A stretch of 64,000 bases of DNA, from positions 1 to 64,000 of the forward strand of contig CAYSOX010000006.1 in assembly GCA_964432825.1 (NCBI GenBank), read 5' to 3'. Numbering within the stretch: the stretch's first letter is position 1; the number at the start of each line of letters is the position of its first letter. The position numbers were made by a program, and so were the translations under genes. The notes under the pieces are model-generated. The model did no database searches. It saw only the letters and a program-made list of their open reading frames with translations, and was not told where the DNA came from. This stretch comes from UMGS1908 sp964432825 (GTDB lineage Bacteria > Bacillota > Clostridia > Christensenellales > UBA1242). Below, in pieces: positions 18,471 through 26,866 of the stretch.

Positions 18471-19562
18471 ATGAATACATTTGAATTAAATAGTGATTAC
18501 TCCGAATTTCAAAAACGCTTTGATATAATTATGGCAAGATTTGGCGGAGTTGATGAAAAAGTTGATGAATTGGCAAAACTTCAAAATGAAGTAGATTTTT
18601 ATGCTGACAATGTTCGTGCTACAAAAATTAACAAAGAAAAACGCTTTTTAGAAAAAAGGTTAGAAAAACTTAATGCGTGCAAGGGGTTGCTGTTGGATTT
18701 TAAGGTAGGAATTGAAATGATTACCGAGGACGCGGAAAGTATAACAGAAAAGGAATTTTCTGAGTTAAAGCAAAATTTAAATAGTAATTTGCAAGCACTC
18801 TGGATAGAGACATTATTAAATAAAGAGTGCGACGAAGGTTCGGCGATTGTGACTTTACACTCAGGTGCTGGCGGTGTGGAGGCTCAAGACTGGGCGGAAA
18901 TGCTTTCGCGGATGTATTTGAGATATGCGGAAAATATGGGGTATAAAACTCGAATTTTGGATGCACAAGCGGGGGATGGTGCAGGAATAAAATCAATTTC
19001 TATACTGGTTGAGGGTGAGTACGCTTATGGATATTTAAGAACAGAAAAGGGCGTGCATAGATTGGTTCGAATTTCACCATTTGATGCACAAAAACGCAGA
19101 CATACATCATTTGCATCTGTCGAGATTTCACCCTTTGTGGACGATAATACCGAAATTCAGATTTTAGATAAGGATTTAAAGATAGATACCTACCGTAGCA
19201 GTGGTGCGGGTGGTCAACATGTAAATAAAACTGAAAGTGCAATAAGGATTACACACCTTCCAACCGGCATAGTTGTACAATGCCAAAATGAGCGTAGTCA
19301 AATTCAAAATAAAGAAATGGCAATGAAAATGCTATATTCTAAACTGCTTGAGTTAGACCTTGCGGAAAAGGAGAGAAAAAAGCAAGAGCGGTTGGGTGAA
19401 AATAAAAAAATTGAGTGGGGTAGTCAAATTCGGTCGTATATTTTGCAACCTTATAACCTTGTAAAAGACCACCGAACGGGTGCGGAAAACACAAATACAA
19501 CTGCCGTTTTAGATGGGGATATTCAAGATTTTATTAATACTTTTTTAAAGGAAGATTTGTAA
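18471..19562 (+). CDS. prfB: Peptide chain release factor 2
   Basis: RF2 reads UGA and UAA stop codons and triggers peptidyl-tRNA hydrolysis. The 363-residue protein carries the RF2 anticodon-like tripeptide SPF (RISPFDAQ) and the catalytic GGQ loop (SSGAGGQHVNKTES). The start ATG has an AAGG ribosome site. The reading frame is continuous: the +1 programmed frameshift, with an in-frame UGA near codon 25, that autoregulates prfB in many bacteria is absent. The stop codon overlaps the tsaD start (TAATG), so the genes are translationally coupled. Its partner RF1 (prfA) and the methylase that modifies the GGQ glutamine (prmC) lie at 32-34 kb. Confidence 0.97.
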   Translation: MNTFELNSDYSEFQKRFDIIMARFGGVDEKVDELAKLQNEVDFYADNVRATKINKEKRFLEKRLEKLNACKGLLLDFKVGIEMITEDAESITEKEFSELKQNLNSNLQALWIETLLNKECDEGSAIVTLHSGAGGVEAQDWAEMLSRMYLRYAENMGYKTRILDAQAGDGAGIKSISILVEGEYAYGYLRTEKGVHRLVRISPFDAQKRRHTSFASVEISPFVDDNTEIQILDKDLKIDTYRSSGAGGQHVNKTESAIRITHLPTGIVVQCQNERSQIQNKEMAMKMLYSKLLELDLAEKERKKQERLGENKKIEWGSQIRSYILQPYNLVKDHRTGAENTNTTAVLDGDIQDFINTFLKEDL

Positions 19563-20575
19563 TGGAAAAGGATATTTATATTTTAGGGATTGAAAGTTCG
19601 TGTGATGATACTTCGGTTGCGGTTGTGAAAAATGGCAGAGAGGTTTTGTCAAATGTTATTTCTTCTCAAATAGATATACATAAATTGTATGGCGGGGTCG
19701 TTCCTGAGATTGCGTCAAGAAACCACACAAAAAATATTAAATATTGTCTAGACGAGGCACTAAAACAAGCGGGAGTCTCAATGGATGATATTACCGCTAT
19801 TGCAGTAACTTATGGTGCGGGGCTTTTGGGTGCGTTGATTGTTGGAGTAAGTTTTGCAAAAAGTCTTAGTTTTGCAACGGGTAAGCCTTTATATGCGGTA
19901 AATCATATTGAAGGACACATAAGTGCAAATTTTTTAGCACATAAAAACCTAGAACCGTCATTTTTATGCTTGGTTGTTAGTGGTGGGCATACCGCATTGT
20001 TTAAAATGGAAAGCCACACAAAAAAGACTTTAATTAAAACAACATCGGACGATGCAATTGGTGAGGCTTTTGATAAGGTTGCAAGAGAGTGCGGGCTTTC
20101 ATATCCGGGAGGTCCAAATGTTCAAAGAGAGGCAGAAAAGGGGCGTCCTTGTATTAAGTTTACCAAAAATGACTACAAGCATACCGAACATTTTTCATAT
20201 AGCGGGCTAAAAACGGCGGTGATTAATTACATCCATAATGCAAAACAGCGAGGTGAGGAAATTTCAGTTCCAGATATTTGTGCATCTTTTCAAGAAGAAG
20301 CGGTTTTGCAATTGGTCGAAGCGGTTGATGAAGAGGTTTCGCGTACGGGGTTGAAAAAAATTGCACTTGCTGGTGGTGTCAGTGCAAATCAAATTTTAAG
20401 GAAAAGACTGGAAGAACGCTTAAATCCTAAAGGGGTTGAGGTTGTTTATCCGCCAATAGTTCTTTGTACAGACAATGCCGCAATGGTTGCAAGTCAGGGA
20501 TATTTTAATTTAATTGAAGGGGTCAAACCTGCAGATCTTGACCTTTCGCCAAAGTCTACAATAAGTTTGGATTGA
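19562..20575 (+). CDS. tsaD: tRNA N6-adenosine threonylcarbamoyltransferase TsaD
   Basis: TsaD transfers the threonylcarbamoyl group from threonylcarbamoyl-AMP to A37 of ANN-decoding tRNAs, together with TsaB and TsaE (not in this window). The 337-residue protein opens with the ASKHA-type phosphate loop GIESSCDDTSVA. It has the metal-binding HIEGH motif (residues 115-119), VVSGGHT and the C-terminal GGVSAN and DNAAM motifs. The ATG overlaps the prfB stop by one base. Length and motifs are ordinary, so function is secure. A terminator follows at 20602. Confidence 0.97.
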   Translation: MEKDIYILGIESSCDDTSVAVVKNGREVLSNVISSQIDIHKLYGGVVPEIASRNHTKNIKYCLDEALKQAGVSMDDITAIAVTYGAGLLGALIVGVSFAKSLSFATGKPLYAVNHIEGHISANFLAHKNLEPSFLCLVVSGGHTALFKMESHTKKTLIKTTSDDAIGEAFDKVARECGLSYPGGPNVQREAEKGRPCIKFTKNDYKHTEHFSYSGLKTAVINYIHNAKQRGEEISVPDICASFQEEAVLQLVEAVDEEVSRTGLKKIALAGGVSANQILRKRLEERLNPKGVEVVYPPIVLCTDNAAMVASQGYFNLIEGVKPADLDLSPKSTISLD

Positions 20576-21053
20576 TGGCGTGTTAAAGATATTTGGTTTT
20601 AAAATAGCAAAACTTTGGATAATAGAAGTGCTTGCTATTTTTTTCTTTATCAAAATTAATAGCCCATTTTGTAATAGTCTATTTATATTTTTAACGAAAT
20701 GATTTATAAAAAAATAAATTCCGTTTGAAATTATTTTCTAATTGTTGGGCAAAAAATTGGTTAAAAACAAATCATAAAACAAGCATTAAAAAATGAATTT
20801 TTAGGCACAAATGGTGAATAAATTCAAATTAAATGTGAAATTAGTTGCTAAATTGTCGTGTTTTGTTTTATAATAAAATAGAAGATAGTGGAAGTAGAAT
20901 TATGCCGAGAAGAAATTAAAGATGTTTAATTTTTAGAGTGCTTTCATTAATTAAACATTTCTTAAAAAGCAAAGGTAAAAATTGCATAGAAGGTTGTGTT
21001 TTACAATAAAAATTTTTAGCAGATTTAAGTAATTATAAAAAAAGAAAAAATTT
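20576..21053. other. Intergenic region
   Basis: A terminator (20602-20645) ends the prfB-tsaD unit. The remaining 400 bases are AT-rich; a TATAAT-like box near 20868 could start the next transcript, but I see no matching -35. The next gene lacks a clear ribosome site. Confidence 0.4.
20602..20645 (+). terminator. Rho-independent terminator after tsaD
   Basis: AAATAGCAA (20602-20610) pairs with TTGCTATTT (20632-20640), followed by further Ts. Confidence 0.7.
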
Positions 21054-22499
21054 ATGGAAAAAAATAATAGAAAAGGTGTAATTGGTTTGTATAATAAGGA
21101 TACAATACAAGCCAATATGGAGGCAATTATAGCAAATCCAAAACTAAAAGAGTTCTGGTTAACCAAAGCAGATTCTGAAATAGAACTAGAAATAAGCAAT
21201 CTAGGTTATCAAATTGAAGCCTGTGGTCGTTTGCAAACAAAAAAGAGACAACAATTAATAGAAGAGCAAAAAGAAATGGTCGGACTTCGGTATATGTTGG
21301 AAAATATGACTAGAGAGTGGAATACTTATTTTGGAGAAAAATCTACAACTCTAAGATTGAATCATGATGAAGAACTTAAGGAAATTAGATCAGATAAAGA
21401 CAAACTTCAAGAAGTTTATGCATATTATAAAATGTACTTAGAGCCACGGGTAAATGCTATAACTCAGAAATATCAAGACCATAAGCCTGAAGTATTACTT
21501 AAATTTGCTGGAGTTCAACCACAAGTGAATGAAGATGAATTATGGAAAGGCGTAGAGGCTGTGTGTAAAACTATGGGAAACGAAAATTGTGAAGGTTTCG
21601 TAAAGTTTGAGACTCCAGAAAGAGCAATCGAACCTGCAATGCAATGGGATGGGGCTCAAAATAGTGAAACAAATTCGAGTGACCGATCAATAACCGGAAG
21701 AATAAAAACGGCGAAAGATAAGGTTGTTGTCGCAGGAGGGTCGGTTGTAAATAAAGTGGCGTCTGCGGGAAAAACCGTTGCAAATAAGGGAAAGTTTGTT
21801 GCGGGCAAAGTTAAGGATGTAGCAGAATCTATTCCGGATAAAATAGCCGAAAAATCGGAAGAACTAAAAGATTTGGCGGAAGAAAAATCGGAAAAACTAG
21901 AGGATTGGGCGAAAAAAAAGTTTGTATTCTCAGAATATGAATCCTATATAAATGAGTGGAAGTTGAAAACTTTAGATGAAATTAACAAAGAGAAAGACAG
22001 GTTAAAAAAAGAAAAGGGTTTAAAGAATGCCATAGGAAGACGAGAGAAAATTAAATCATTAGAGTCACTTTTAAACGAAAAAAGTATAAAACTAGAACAG
22101 GCTTGTGATGCTGCAAGAAGGGCAATTAATCAGGCGAAAGAAACAAGTATTCCAAAACTTGTGGCTAATATGAAGGAAGGTATAAATTACATCAACACCC
22201 AAGGCGACGGTATCGCCCAAGGCGAAAAAAGTAATTGGGATACTATGATAGAAAATGTTGTTGAAGCCAAAGAGAGTTATTTGCAAAATTATAGCCAAAT
22301 AGATCCTCGCGGGGTAATAATAGAAGAATATAGGCTAGACCAAGAACCGGAATTGATAGAACTTAATGAAAAACATGACAAAGTACTTGGGATGTACGAA
22401 AGAATAATTAAAGAAATTGAAGAAAAAAGGGCCGAATTTTTTAGTGGTAAGGAAAATGCAGGTCAAATTAAAGAAGAAGACAAATCAGAGCGACAATAG
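21054..22499 (+). CDS. Charged helical protein with amphipathic repeat segment (unrecognised)
   Basis: This 481-residue protein is not recognised. Residues 30-145 are charged helix. Residues 212-290 form an Ala/Val/Lys-rich stretch with an 11-residue-like period (VVVAGGSVVNKVASAGKTV, then KVKDVAESIPDK), which resembles LEA or synuclein-type amphipathic helices that lie on membranes. Residues 297-460 carry a domain shared with the protein at 23528 (INEWKLKTLDEINKEKDRL; SNWDTMIENVVEAKES; EEYRLDQEPELIEL). No signal peptide or true membrane span is present. There is no convincing ribosome site before the ATG (AAAAAAAGAAAAAATTT), so the start is less certain; the next in-frame Met is 21 codons in. 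Confidence 0.75.
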   Translation: MEKNNRKGVIGLYNKDTIQANMEAIIANPKLKEFWLTKADSEIELEISNLGYQIEACGRLQTKKRQQLIEEQKEMVGLRYMLENMTREWNTYFGEKSTTLRLNHDEELKEIRSDKDKLQEVYAYYKMYLEPRVNAITQKYQDHKPEVLLKFAGVQPQVNEDELWKGVEAVCKTMGNENCEGFVKFETPERAIEPAMQWDGAQNSETNSSDRSITGRIKTAKDKVVVAGGSVVNKVASAGKTVANKGKFVAGKVKDVAESIPDKIAEKSEELKDLAEEKSEKLEDWAKKKFVFSEYESYINEWKLKTLDEINKEKDRLKKEKGLKNAIGRREKIKSLESLLNEKSIKLEQACDAARRAINQAKETSIPKLVANMKEGINYINTQGDGIAQGEKSNWDTMIENVVEAKESYLQNYSQIDPRGVIIEEYRLDQEPELIELNEKHDKVLGMYERIIKEIEEKRAEFFSGKENAGQIKEEDKSERQ

Positions 22500-22792
22500 G
22501 AATGTATATAAAAGTTTCATAATTATAAAAACAATGTATATTTTTAGGATAGTAAATTTTTTGCCTTGCTTAAAAATTGGTGCCGTCGTGCCTGTAAAAT
22601 TAAAATTTTGTCTTCCTAATGTCTAGTGCCCTTTGTTGCGAAAAAATGCGATTTAGCCCCACTTAAGGAAAGGGTATCATAGAATAATTAAATTGAATAA
22701 AAATATAATAACAAATTGAATAAGAAGAAAAATTTTGTAAACTTTATATTTGTTTTATACTAAATTAGTAAAAAAAAATTGGAGCAAATTTT

Positions 22793-23506
22793 ATGGGATT
22801 ATTTTTTCATAAGAAAAAAGAAACGACACAAGACTCAGTGGAAGTGAACACAAATACCAATGTGTCGCATTTAACAATGGATGAAATAAAGGCTTTTAAA
22901 GAATCGTCACAAACGAAATCGGAAATTCCAAAAGTTGTGGATCAGTTTTTTGATGGCAAAAATGAACTTGGCGGTATAACACAAGAACAAGTGAAGCAAA
23001 GTATGTTGCAAAATGTTGAGAATAATGTTTCGACAACAAAAAATAAAGAGATTTTGACAATTTTGATTCCGGAAGACTCCGAAGATGATGACGAAAATGA
23101 AGAGTCAGACGATTTTGAATTATCACCAGAAGAGTGTGTGATTGAAAATATGTTGGATGCAAGCGACAGAGTAAAACGGATTATTGAAGAATCTTATGAT
23201 GACTTTGTAGATGGTGTAAATGAAAAATCGGATAATAATGTTGACGATGGCGAGGAAAAATATTCGGAAGAATATTATGGACAACTTTCAGAAAAATTAG
23301 ATAGAGTAGAAGCCGTTTTAGATTCTGTACCAATGGCAGATAAAGAGTTTTTAGAAACTAGAATGAAAGAAAGGAATTGGCCACTTGATTGGGTTATACA
23401 AGATTATCTAAATGGGCTATCTAATTCAGATCCTCTAATAAAAGAGGTGATTGATAAAAAAAGAGATGAATTTGTACAATTTTTAACAAATTTAGTTAAT
23501 GAATAA
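22793..23506 (+). CDS. Small acidic protein (unrecognised)
   Basis: The 237-residue product starts with a basic patch (MGLFFHKKKETT) followed by a long, strongly acidic body (residues 95-110, EDSEDDDENEESDD). A helical C-terminal third follows (residues 155-237; EKLDRVEAVLDSVP, then NWPLDWVIQDYLNG). GGAG lies 10 bases before the ATG. It is 21 bases upstream of the 891-residue gene and is probably cotranscribed with it. I see no enzyme motif, signal peptide or membrane span. The short basic head plus acidic body suggests a protein that binds a partner or a membrane surface, but that is inference only. Confidence 0.7.
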   Translation: MGLFFHKKKETTQDSVEVNTNTNVSHLTMDEIKAFKESSQTKSEIPKVVDQFFDGKNELGGITQEQVKQSMLQNVENNVSTTKNKEILTILIPEDSEDDDENEESDDFELSPEECVIENMLDASDRVKRIIEESYDDFVDGVNEKSDNNVDDGEEKYSEEYYGQLSEKLDRVEAVLDSVPMADKEFLETRMKERNWPLDWVIQDYLNGLSNSDPLIKEVIDKKRDEFVQFLTNLVNE

Positions 23507-23527
23507 AAATAAATAGGGGAAAATTTT

Positions 23528-26203
23528 ATGGAAGAAATTAACATTGACGAGTGGAAGAGAAAACCACTTGCGGTGATTGATGCAGAAATTAAAAGATTAG
23601 AAGATGAAAGGGATAGTTATTCAAAGGTACTACACCTATTTAAAAGAAGTGCCATTCAAAATAATGTTGACGCTTTGAAAAGGGTAAAAAGTGAGAAGAT
23701 CGAGAAAATTCTACAAGATGAATCCCATATTCAAACAACGGTTCGTGAGGGAAGGCGTAGTCTTGCTACTTTTTATAAGGAAATTGAAAGGGGTAAAAAA
23801 AGTACCGAACCGTGGAGTGAGGGTGAGTGGACTACATATTTGGAAACTGTTGAGCATGAAAAAGGTAGGTTATCGTACAATTTTAACGTAGGAATAATGC
23901 ATATGGAAGAGTATCAATATCAAGAAGAGCCATTAATATCTGATGTGTTGAAAGAATGTAATGATATAATGAAAGAAATTGATAAAGTTATTCAATCAAT
24001 TAAAGATAGGTCAATACTGAACGAAGATCTGACTGAGCAAGAGACTACGGCTGGAGAAACAGAAGAAGAGACTGTAAGCGAAGAAGTCGAGGAAGAGACC
24101 GAAGTCGAAGAGGTCGAGGAAGAGACCGAAGTCGAAGAAGTCGAGGAAGAGGCCAAAGTCGAAGAGGTTGCAGAAGAGACTGCAAGCGAAGAAGTCGAGG
24201 AAGAGGCTGAAGTCGAAGAAGTCGAGGAAGAGGCCGAAGTCGAAGAAGTCGAGGAAGAGGCCGAAGTCGAAGAAGTCGAGGAAGAGGCTGTTGAAAAAAA
24301 TATTAAAACTTTGGAAACAGCAAAAAACAACCGCAATCAGAATATTCAACAAAGTATAGATGCTATCAATGGAACTATAAAAGGTAATATGGATAGGGCA
24401 CTTCTTAGTCTACGAAGCAAAATTAGTAGCACACTCCAAGGTTATGGTTGTAAGCCAATGAAAGATTTTAACAACGAGGATTGGGGCTATTTTATAAATG
24501 GTATTAAAGAAGACATGGATAGGGCGTTGCAGGATTTTAAGGCGGAGGAAGCTAGAATAATACAATATGGAATAGAAAGTGAGCCAGATGTTTCTCAAGC
24601 GATGGCAGATTTTCAAAATAATGTAGACAGAAAATATAGGGAGATTATAAAACCAGTTCAAGAGCAGCTTAATATATTTCAAGGGAAAACTCCGAATTAT
24701 CTAACTGAAGAGAAACAAACTGGAATGACGGTGTATGGGGATCTACAAACTGGAATTGTCAGTGCAGAAAACAATGGAGAAAATAATAGTTTAAATACTT
24801 CAGTTGAGCCTGAAACAATAATATTTGATGCCGAAGACAAAATAAAAAGTTTGTCGGCGGGAAACGAAAATCTGGATATTATTTATGATGTACCATTTGA
24901 GGAAGTTCCACAAGAGAAAGATGGCGAAGTCAAAGAGGTTCCAACAGCACCTAGGGTTTTGACTGCGGAAGAAAAATTGGAAATTCGACAAATGATGTTT
25001 GATGTCAAAAGTACAATTTTAGCGGCAGATGAGCCATGGGTGGATAGTTATTCAAAATCGTCTATTGAAGGCAATATTGGGCGTGCATTAAAGATTTTAA
25101 ACGCAAAAAAATCAAGGACAACAAATAAAAAAGATTTGCAATTTATAGATCAAGATATACAAAGATTAGAAAGTTTAAAAAATGAAATTAATGAAAAATT
25201 CTTTGATGCTCAAAAAGAAACTCCTAGCACTACAAAAGCGGAAACACCAGAAAAACCTCAACCTGAGATGGAAACTCTTCAACCTGAAGCGGAGACCCCT
25301 CAACCCGAGGTGGAAACTCTTCAACCTGAAGCGGAGACCCCTCAACCAGAAATGAAAACTTCAGAGACCCCTCAACCTGAGGTGGAAGTCCCAGAAAAAC
25401 CTCAACCTGAGGTGGAAGTCCCAGAAAAACCTCAACCAAAGGCGGATTCACCAGTTTCTGAAAATGGGGACTCTAATGAATATGCAAAAACAGAAAGCCA
25501 AATATCTGAGAGTGCGCTAAAAGTTGCAAAGCCTAAAAAGCGCGGACTATTTAGAAGACTTATTGATTGGTTGTTCCATCGTAATAAAAAGAATGTAAAA
25601 GATATGGTGATGGAGGGTGCGGCTGAAGCGGTTGCAAATGAGATTGGGCTTAACAAAGAGGATGTGGTTAAAGAATATGAAGAAGTGATTGCTGAAACTC
25701 CAACTAATGAAAGAGACGGTCAAACAAATCCGCAAGCAGACTCAGTTCAACGAGACAATGCGGTTCAAGGAGTTTCGGATGGTAGTGATTCAACCAAACC
25801 AAAGGCTAAAAAACAAAAAAAATATACGGTTGAAAATGTTGTTGCAGATGAAAATGGCGTTGTACATTTAGAAGATAGCAAGTTGTTAAGTAAACTTGTA
25901 AAGAAAAATGGTAAAACAACTAAAAAATACAATGTTTTAAAACAGATTATTGCAAAATATCCAAGCACATTGACAAATTTACCACCAGAGGTGTTGGAAC
26001 AATTAGCTAATGCAAAAACAAATGGAATAAATGCACTTGACGACCTTAAGGGTACATATTTAATGTCAATGATAAACCAAGTGGGCGCGCAGAAAATGGA
26101 TGTAAATAAGTTGGTTCAAGGAATGGAAGAAAGTATAAAAAGAATTCGTGGAGAAGGCGAAATGCAGGCAGATGCGTCGGAAAGTGAAGAACGGGTATCT
26201 TAA
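23528..26203 (+). CDS. Large modular helical protein with acidic and proline repeats (unrecognised)
   Basis: The 891-residue protein is built of blocks. Residues 7-160 are a helical domain (IDEWKRKPLAVIDAEIKRL; EGEWTTYLETVEHEKGRL; EEYQYQEEPLI), and eight 9-residue acidic repeats (182-253, TEVEEVEEE type) follow. A second copy of the helical domain occupies about 260-385 (DFNNEDWGYFINGIKEDMDR; SEPDVSQAM), then a linker and another helical block (about 488-560). A Pro/Glu repeat (about 572-640, QPEVETLQPEAETP) and a basic patch with KKRGLFRRLIDWLFHRNKK precede a C-terminal domain (about 765-880) with TVENVVADENGVVHL. Copy 1 aligns with residues 297-460 of the 21054 product. The ribosome site AGGGGA lies before the ATG. 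No catalytic motif is seen; scaffold or adaptor roles are inference. Confidence 0.8.
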   Translation: MEEINIDEWKRKPLAVIDAEIKRLEDERDSYSKVLHLFKRSAIQNNVDALKRVKSEKIEKILQDESHIQTTVREGRRSLATFYKEIERGKKSTEPWSEGEWTTYLETVEHEKGRLSYNFNVGIMHMEEYQYQEEPLISDVLKECNDIMKEIDKVIQSIKDRSILNEDLTEQETTAGETEEETVSEEVEEETEVEEVEEETEVEEVEEEAKVEEVAEETASEEVEEEAEVEEVEEEAEVEEVEEEAEVEEVEEEAVEKNIKTLETAKNNRNQNIQQSIDAINGTIKGNMDRALLSLRSKISSTLQGYGCKPMKDFNNEDWGYFINGIKEDMDRALQDFKAEEARIIQYGIESEPDVSQAMADFQNNVDRKYREIIKPVQEQLNIFQGKTPNYLTEEKQTGMTVYGDLQTGIVSAENNGENNSLNTSVEPETIIFDAEDKIKSLSAGNENLDIIYDVPFEEVPQEKDGEVKEVPTAPRVLTAEEKLEIRQMMFDVKSTILAADEPWVDSYSKSSIEGNIGRALKILNAKKSRTTNKKDLQFIDQDIQRLESLKNEINEKFFDAQKETPSTTKAETPEKPQPEMETLQPEAETPQPEVETLQPEAETPQPEMKTSETPQPEVEVPEKPQPEVEVPEKPQPKADSPVSENGDSNEYAKTESQISESALKVAKPKKRGLFRRLIDWLFHRNKKNVKDMVMEGAAEAVANEIGLNKEDVVKEYEEVIAETPTNERDGQTNPQADSVQRDNAVQGVSDGSDSTKPKAKKQKKYTVENVVADENGVVHLEDSKLLSKLVKKNGKTTKKYNVLKQIIAKYPSTLTNLPPEVLEQLANAKTNGINALDDLKGTYLMSMINQVGAQKMDVNKLVQGMEESIKRIRGEGEMQADASESEERVS
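24071..24286 (+). repeat. Eight 27-bp tandem repeats encoding acidic nonapeptides
   Basis: The block encodes residues 182-253 of the protein at 23528 as eight 9-residue units (TEVEEVEEE, AEVEEVEEE and variants). Bases such as GAAGTCGAGGAAGAGGCC recur almost unchanged in the last four units. Confidence 0.9.
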
Positions 26204-26368
26204 AGTTTCGCTTTGCAAGGTTAAGCCCGAGGTTAAAATTAGGAATACAAAATAGTTTAAAACCGAGGTATAAATTAAAACTATTAAATAGTTTAGATTA
26301 AAAGCATAAAATTTTTTTAAAATTAACCAACCCGTATTCCATTTTTAATTAAAGCATAAAGCATTATA

Positions 26369-26416
26369 AAAAACACATTAACGGCTTTAGTAAAAAGTCT
26401 TAATGTGTTTTTCTCT
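26369..26416 (+). terminator. Rho-independent terminator
   Basis: AAAAACACATTAA (26369-26381) pairs perfectly over 13 bp with TTAATGTGTTTTT (26400-26412). It may act in both directions, between the plus-strand gene and the minus-strand genes that follow. Confidence 0.85.
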
Positions 26417-26550
26417 TTTGTAAATTTATATTTGAGTTTTATGATTAGATATTAAAAAATGGCTATTGCAATGAATATTAAAAGAAAGATATTGTGAAAC
26501 ATATTAAAGAAAGATATTGAGTTTTTTATTTTTATATAAAGATGTAAAAA

Positions 26551-26640
26551 TTAAGTGATAAAAAGCGATTGTATAGCCTCGAAAATTCTTCGATTAACTT
26601 CCGAATAAAAGTCCGAATGCTTAAATTTTTGCAATATATT
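26551..26640 (-). pseudogene. Possible relic of a replicative helicase (DnaB) N-terminal domain
   Basis: The minus strand here encodes a 29-residue stretch containing KHSDFYSEVNRRIFEAIQSL and then a stop. It closely resembles the DnaB N-terminal motif (EDFY, then HR.IFEAI..L). Upstream residues in the same frame do not look like DnaB, and no helicase domain follows, so at most this is a decayed fragment. The match is short and rests on family knowledge only. Confidence 0.3.
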
Positions 26641-26866
26641 ATAAATTGCAAAAATTTTTTGATTGAAAATTGGTGATGTTTTATATGTGAAAATTTTATT
26701 AGTTTTTACTATCAGTGGCTGAAGAAATACAAATCCTTTTTGTTTGCATATTGTTTGCATACAACAAGTTTTGAGGGTGAAATATTACTTAGAAAGGCAA
26801 AATTTTAATTTTGCAGGTGCGACCATTACAATTTCTGAGTAAAGTGAAAAAGCATACTAAAATAGT

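Larger units (their letters stand above)
26204..26866. other. Intergenic region with terminator and a dnaB-like fragment
   Basis: A strong terminator at 26369-26412 ends the 23528 transcript. A short minus-strand stretch (26551-26640) resembles the DnaB N-terminus and is listed separately. The rest is AT-rich without a supported gene. Confidence 0.45.

Noticed and set aside
23992..24352. Two overlapping minus-strand frames rich in Ser or Phe opposite the acidic repeat
   Set aside because: They are the antisense of the GAA/GTC repeat and have no ribosome site.
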